This document shows positions 61,288 through 64,000 of a DNA stretch of 64,000 nucleotides, one piece after another. This DNA comes from Chrysogorgia sp. JL179-B06 (lineage: Eukaryota; Cnidaria; Anthozoa; Scleralcyonacea; Chrysogorgiidae), in contig JAYKKM010000124.1 of assembly GCA_035772405.1 (NCBI GenBank), positions 1 to 64,000 of the forward strand, given 5' to 3'. The position numbers and the translations under genes are program-made. The notes beneath the pieces were generated by a model. That model saw only the letters and a program-made list of their open reading frames with translations. It did not search any database and was not told the DNA's origin. How positions within the stretch are numbered: the stretch's first letter is position 1; every line of letters begins with the position of its first letter.

Positions 61288-61395
61288 ATGTTTAATAAAA
61301 AAGATTGTAAAGCTAATGGTTGCAACAAATGCAATTGTGGTTGCAACAAATGCAATTGTTCTGATTCTAAAAACCACACAAAAAAAAGTGATTAA
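61288..61395 (+). CDS. small cysteine-rich, metallothionein-like peptide
   Basis: A 35-residue frame with an AGAAGGG ribosome site 5 bases before the ATG. Seven of 35 residues are Cys, six of them in a tandem duplication of 'GCNKCNC'; the tail is polar with one His. The CxC and CxxC spacing suggests binding of Zn, Cu or Cd, as in metallothioneins, but the peptide is shorter than known bacterial SmtA-type proteins and no homology is claimed. It has its own terminator at 61465, so it is probably a single-gene unit. The ribosome site, the exact repeat and the terminator support a real gene despite its size. Confidence 0.6.
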   Translation: MFNKKDCKANGCNKCNCGCNKCNCSDSKNHTKKSD

Positions 61396-61464
61396 TTATT
61401 CAATCCAAATCACAAATCTCATAAAACATTAATAAGAGATGCTTAAGGGTTTTTAGAGATACAT

Positions 61465-61490
61465 AAAAAGTAATGGTGACATTACTTTTT
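61465..61490. terminator. rho-independent terminator, possibly bidirectional
   Basis: Perfect 10-base stem AAAAAGTAAT / ATTACTTTTT around GGTGAC; the stem itself supplies A and T runs on both sides. It lies 70 bases after the cysteine-rich gene. Confidence 0.7.
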
Positions 61491-61909
61491 ATTATTTGTT
61501 TCTAGTATTTAGTTTTTGACAAGTTTTAACTTAGTAATTATCTTTTCTTGGATTCTTAAACATATATGTTCTTGTTTGAATGAATTCTTGCATATGTAGA
61601 AATGTGGTTTGAAAAGTTTTTCACTTGCATTTTATGACTTGTTTATAAGTAATATGTTAAAAATATCTTATGATAATTTTTATAATAACTATCATAATAA
61701 TTTAGTTGCAATTAGTTGTAACAAGCAATATCAAAGTATTTAGTAATAAGCAAATGAATCTTTGCAGTTTAAAAATACAAGTTGATAAAATCATTACTAA
61801 AAATTTTTAAAAAAGCATAACATATATCATGATAGACTTGAATTATAGTTGTTTAAAAATGATTTATTTTAAAAAAATGAAATCAATTAAAAAATTAAAT
61901 AGGAGGGAA
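61491..61909. other. intergenic, upstream region of S7
   Basis: No gene. It contains a stretch (about 61815-61840, 'CATATATCATGATAGACTT') that resembles the sequence upstream of R genes. The conserved box found before all S and R genes of the amplified block is not visible here. Confidence 0.35.
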
Positions 61910-63486
61910 ATGCAAAAAATAAACAAATGATTTTTTTACTTTAACATTTATTTCTAGTACATTTTTACCTTAATTGACTATTAATGTAAAGACAACAATT
62001 AATATTCCAAGAGCAAAAATATGAACAGAAGATTCAGGAAATATAAGTGATGATGATGGAGATGGTGGTTTTATGTTTGAGGATAGCAAGGGCAATTTAT
62101 GATCAGCTGGATCTAGCACTAAACTTCAAGTAATGTATAATGACAAATATGCAGTTGCTAGTGTTAAAGCTGCAATTGAAGTAATAGCTAAGGTAATTAA
62201 GGGTGGATGCTACTGGGGTTATTCTACCAGGTAGATATAGGCACAACATTTAATGCTGATGCTTAAGTTCATTAAGCACTAGTGGAACATTTCCAGGTGA
62301 TACTAAGGGCACAACTCTAACTTATGCTCATGGGGGTATTACAAGTGATGGGAATTTAGAAGTAACAGAAACCATTACTAAGGGAAAAGCACAGGAAACA
62401 GCAACATTTACTGTGGATGTTTCTGGAATTGATGTAGCTAAGAAAAATAAAATTCAGACTAATAATTTAGAAGTACTTAAAACGCAACTAGCTAGTGGCG
62501 CTGTTACAAAACCTACTAATAAAGTGAAAGCCATTGTCGCTCGTATTACAAATGCAGCATCCCTTAAAGAAGAAACTGACATTGATCTTACTAGGCTAGA
62601 TAATTCCCTTCAACATATGCAATTTTAGCAACAGCAAATGGGACTTCTGGAGAAATTACTATTAGTGTAATAATGACAACATCTAGAGCAGCATCTGAAA
62701 CATCAGAAGCAGTTACTCACATTATTAATCCATAAGAGCGATGCTAAGATTGATGCTGATAAAGTAGATAGAGTAGATGTGAATAGTGTCAAAACTACAA
62801 TTGAAAATATTATTGGAATGACTAAAATTGCTACTAGTGAAATTTTGCAAATACTTACAAGTTCAAACACCTCATTTAATGCTAATGCTTTAAGTTCATT
62901 AGGCACTAGTGGCACATTTCCAGGTAGATGTTAAGGGGCACCCAGCCCTAACTTATGCTCATGGGGGTATAAGCACTGATGGTGATTTAACTGTTACTGT
63001 AACCATTGCTAAGGGAAGAGCAACTGATGTCGCAAGTTTTACTGTAGTTGTGAGTGGCATAAATTTTGCCAAGGTAAAAAAAGAAGTTGACAAGTTCAAA
63101 AACTTTAATTCAGTTGATAGTCTCAACTCTGTAGCAGCAATTTTAACTCAAAATACAGAAGATGTTAAAACACAATTTAGGGCAGCAACTAGTTATAATG
63201 TTCCTAATCTGACTGATGGTTATAGCATTTCCAAGATAATTGTTAAAACAGCTTTAGATACTAAAACAAAAAAACAGTCTATACTATAATTATAAGTGAT
63301 ACTAATAGTAACACTGCAACCAAGGATATTGTTGTCACCTTTGCCAATGCAGTCTCAATAAATAAAGATTTATCTAAAGAAGTTATACTAGGCATTACAA
63401 TCACTTCTATTCTTGGGATAGACATATTAGGATATTGAATTTATTATTATTTTAAAAAAATTAAAAAAACAAAAATAAAACATTAA
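61910..63486 (+). pseudogene. surface protein S7: one blade + one long repeat + anchor, decayed
   Basis: It follows the strong ribosome site AGGAGG. The leader is recognisable but frameshifted at about 61930 and stopped near 61972. A single blade repeat (about 62040-62125), one 209-residue-type repeat, the terminal beta-domain (about 62900-63340) and the anchor/tail ending 'KKTKIKH' follow. Breaks at about 62205-62265, 62608, 62728, 62920 and 63270 prevent a product. It is more divergent in sequence from S1-S6 than those are from one another, so it was not part of the recent amplification. Confidence 0.7.
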
Positions 63487-63850
63487 TAATTTTGGATATA
63501 TACAAAAAAACTACTTTATTTTCAAATAAAAAGAGTGTTTCTAAACACTAGTTGTATAGCAATATTTACCATTATCTTATTTATGATTTTTAAATTAAAA
63601 AAAGATTGGCATCATAATTTAGTAGAAATCCATTTTGATGGGTTCCTTTTTATTGTAAAAAAACCATCTATTATAAACAAAGATTAAATGGATTATTCTA
63701 TATGTTTGGATAATTGTGATAATAAATCAAAAACATCTAAAAGATAATAAATTTTACAAGTCAAAAATTAAGGATATAACTTGTAAACCTCAAAATCATT
63801 TTTACTATTTTAAAAAACAATTATCAAAACCTTATTAAGAGAAAATTATT
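63487..63850. other. intergenic after S7
   Basis: Apart from the terminator, no gene or recognisable signal is visible. Confidence 0.3.
63625..63652 (+). terminator. terminator after S7
   Basis: GAAATCC / GGGTTCC stem-loop with T-rich tail, equivalent to the terminators after S2, S4 and S5. Confidence 0.45.
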
Positions 63851-64000
63851 ATGTCAAAAGAAAAAAATCCATAATAAACTCCAATTGAAGATATAGTAAT
63901 TAGGAGATTTATAGAAATAAGTGCACAGGCAAATATGAGATTTTATTTTATTAGTATCCTTAATTTGATTTCTATCTTTTTATATTCAAAAAGATTTTGC
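63851..64000 (+). pseudogene. edge fragment of unknown gene
   Basis: ATG at 63851 is followed after seven codons by two consecutive TAA codons, then an open frame to the window end ('TPIEDIVIRRFIEISAQANMR', then a hydrophobic stretch that could be a membrane helix). Either the start is wrong or the gene is broken. The remainder lies outside the window. Confidence 0.25.

Noticed and set aside
61038..61379. Minus-strand 113-codon frame over the cysteine-rich gene
   Set aside because: Low-complexity Leu/Phe/Tyr composition, no ribosome site, and the plus strand has a better supported small gene.

Overview
The window looks like a mollicute (Mycoplasma/Spiroplasma-type) chromosome. It is very A+T rich, and the long reading frames are continuous only if TGA is read as tryptophan (code 4); the 'WSAG' motif of the surface proteins and both cytosine methyltransferases depend on this. 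The genus cannot be fixed from the sequence. No tRNA, rRNA or CRISPR array was seen.

Layout. (1) 1-3.3 kb, minus strand: a ParB/Srx-like protein, an amino-methyltransferase with one frameshift, and an unrecognised gene broken by one amber codon. (2) 3.3-4.5 kb: no recognisable gene. (3) 4.5-55 kb: a tandemly amplified accessory locus. Its repeating module is a long surface protein (S), a short degenerate surface relative (R), a DUF2075-type nuclease-helicase, a minus-strand tyrosine recombinase, a ~110-bp invertible-type element, and a C5-cytosine methyltransferase that is truncated in every copy but the last. At a larger scale a ~23-23.6 kb block (S1..before S4; S4..55.7 kb) is present twice in tandem. 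(4) 55.1-58.5 kb: the one complete methyltransferase of this family, a small hypothetical gene and a GmrSD-like (DUF262/DUF1524) nuclease. (5) 58.7-61.1 kb: a second invertible element, an M.SssI-like C5 methyltransferase and a putative HNH nuclease partner. (6) 61.2-64 kb: a small cysteine-rich peptide gene, a decayed surface gene and an edge fragment.

Main point. Each recombinase/methyltransferase pair is separated by perfect or near-perfect ~13-bp inverted repeats enclosing ~84 bp. That segment carries a TATAAT box, a Shine-Dalgarno sequence and the start codon of a short peptide (MGQKTKV). As written it reads towards the recombinase, and the methyltransferase frame has no ATG and an in-frame stop just upstream. 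Inversion would join MGQKTKV in frame to the methyltransferase. It would supply promoter, ribosome site and start codon at once, and take the promoter away from the recombinase. The arms differ between the two element types (AACCTTTG versus AACTTTAG) but match each other within each element, and the codon changes are synonymous. This is the best candidate for an undescribed system: phase-variable C5 methylation (one of CpG type), each linked to a nuclease gene.

The surface proteins share a signal peptide, eight propeller-like blades, 0-5 copies of a 209-residue beta-rich repeat, and a C-terminal membrane anchor. Many frames are broken by single-base indels. Some are shared between copies (true decay); others cluster locally (about 5-15 kb and 37.9-38.1 kb) and look like uncorrected long-read errors.
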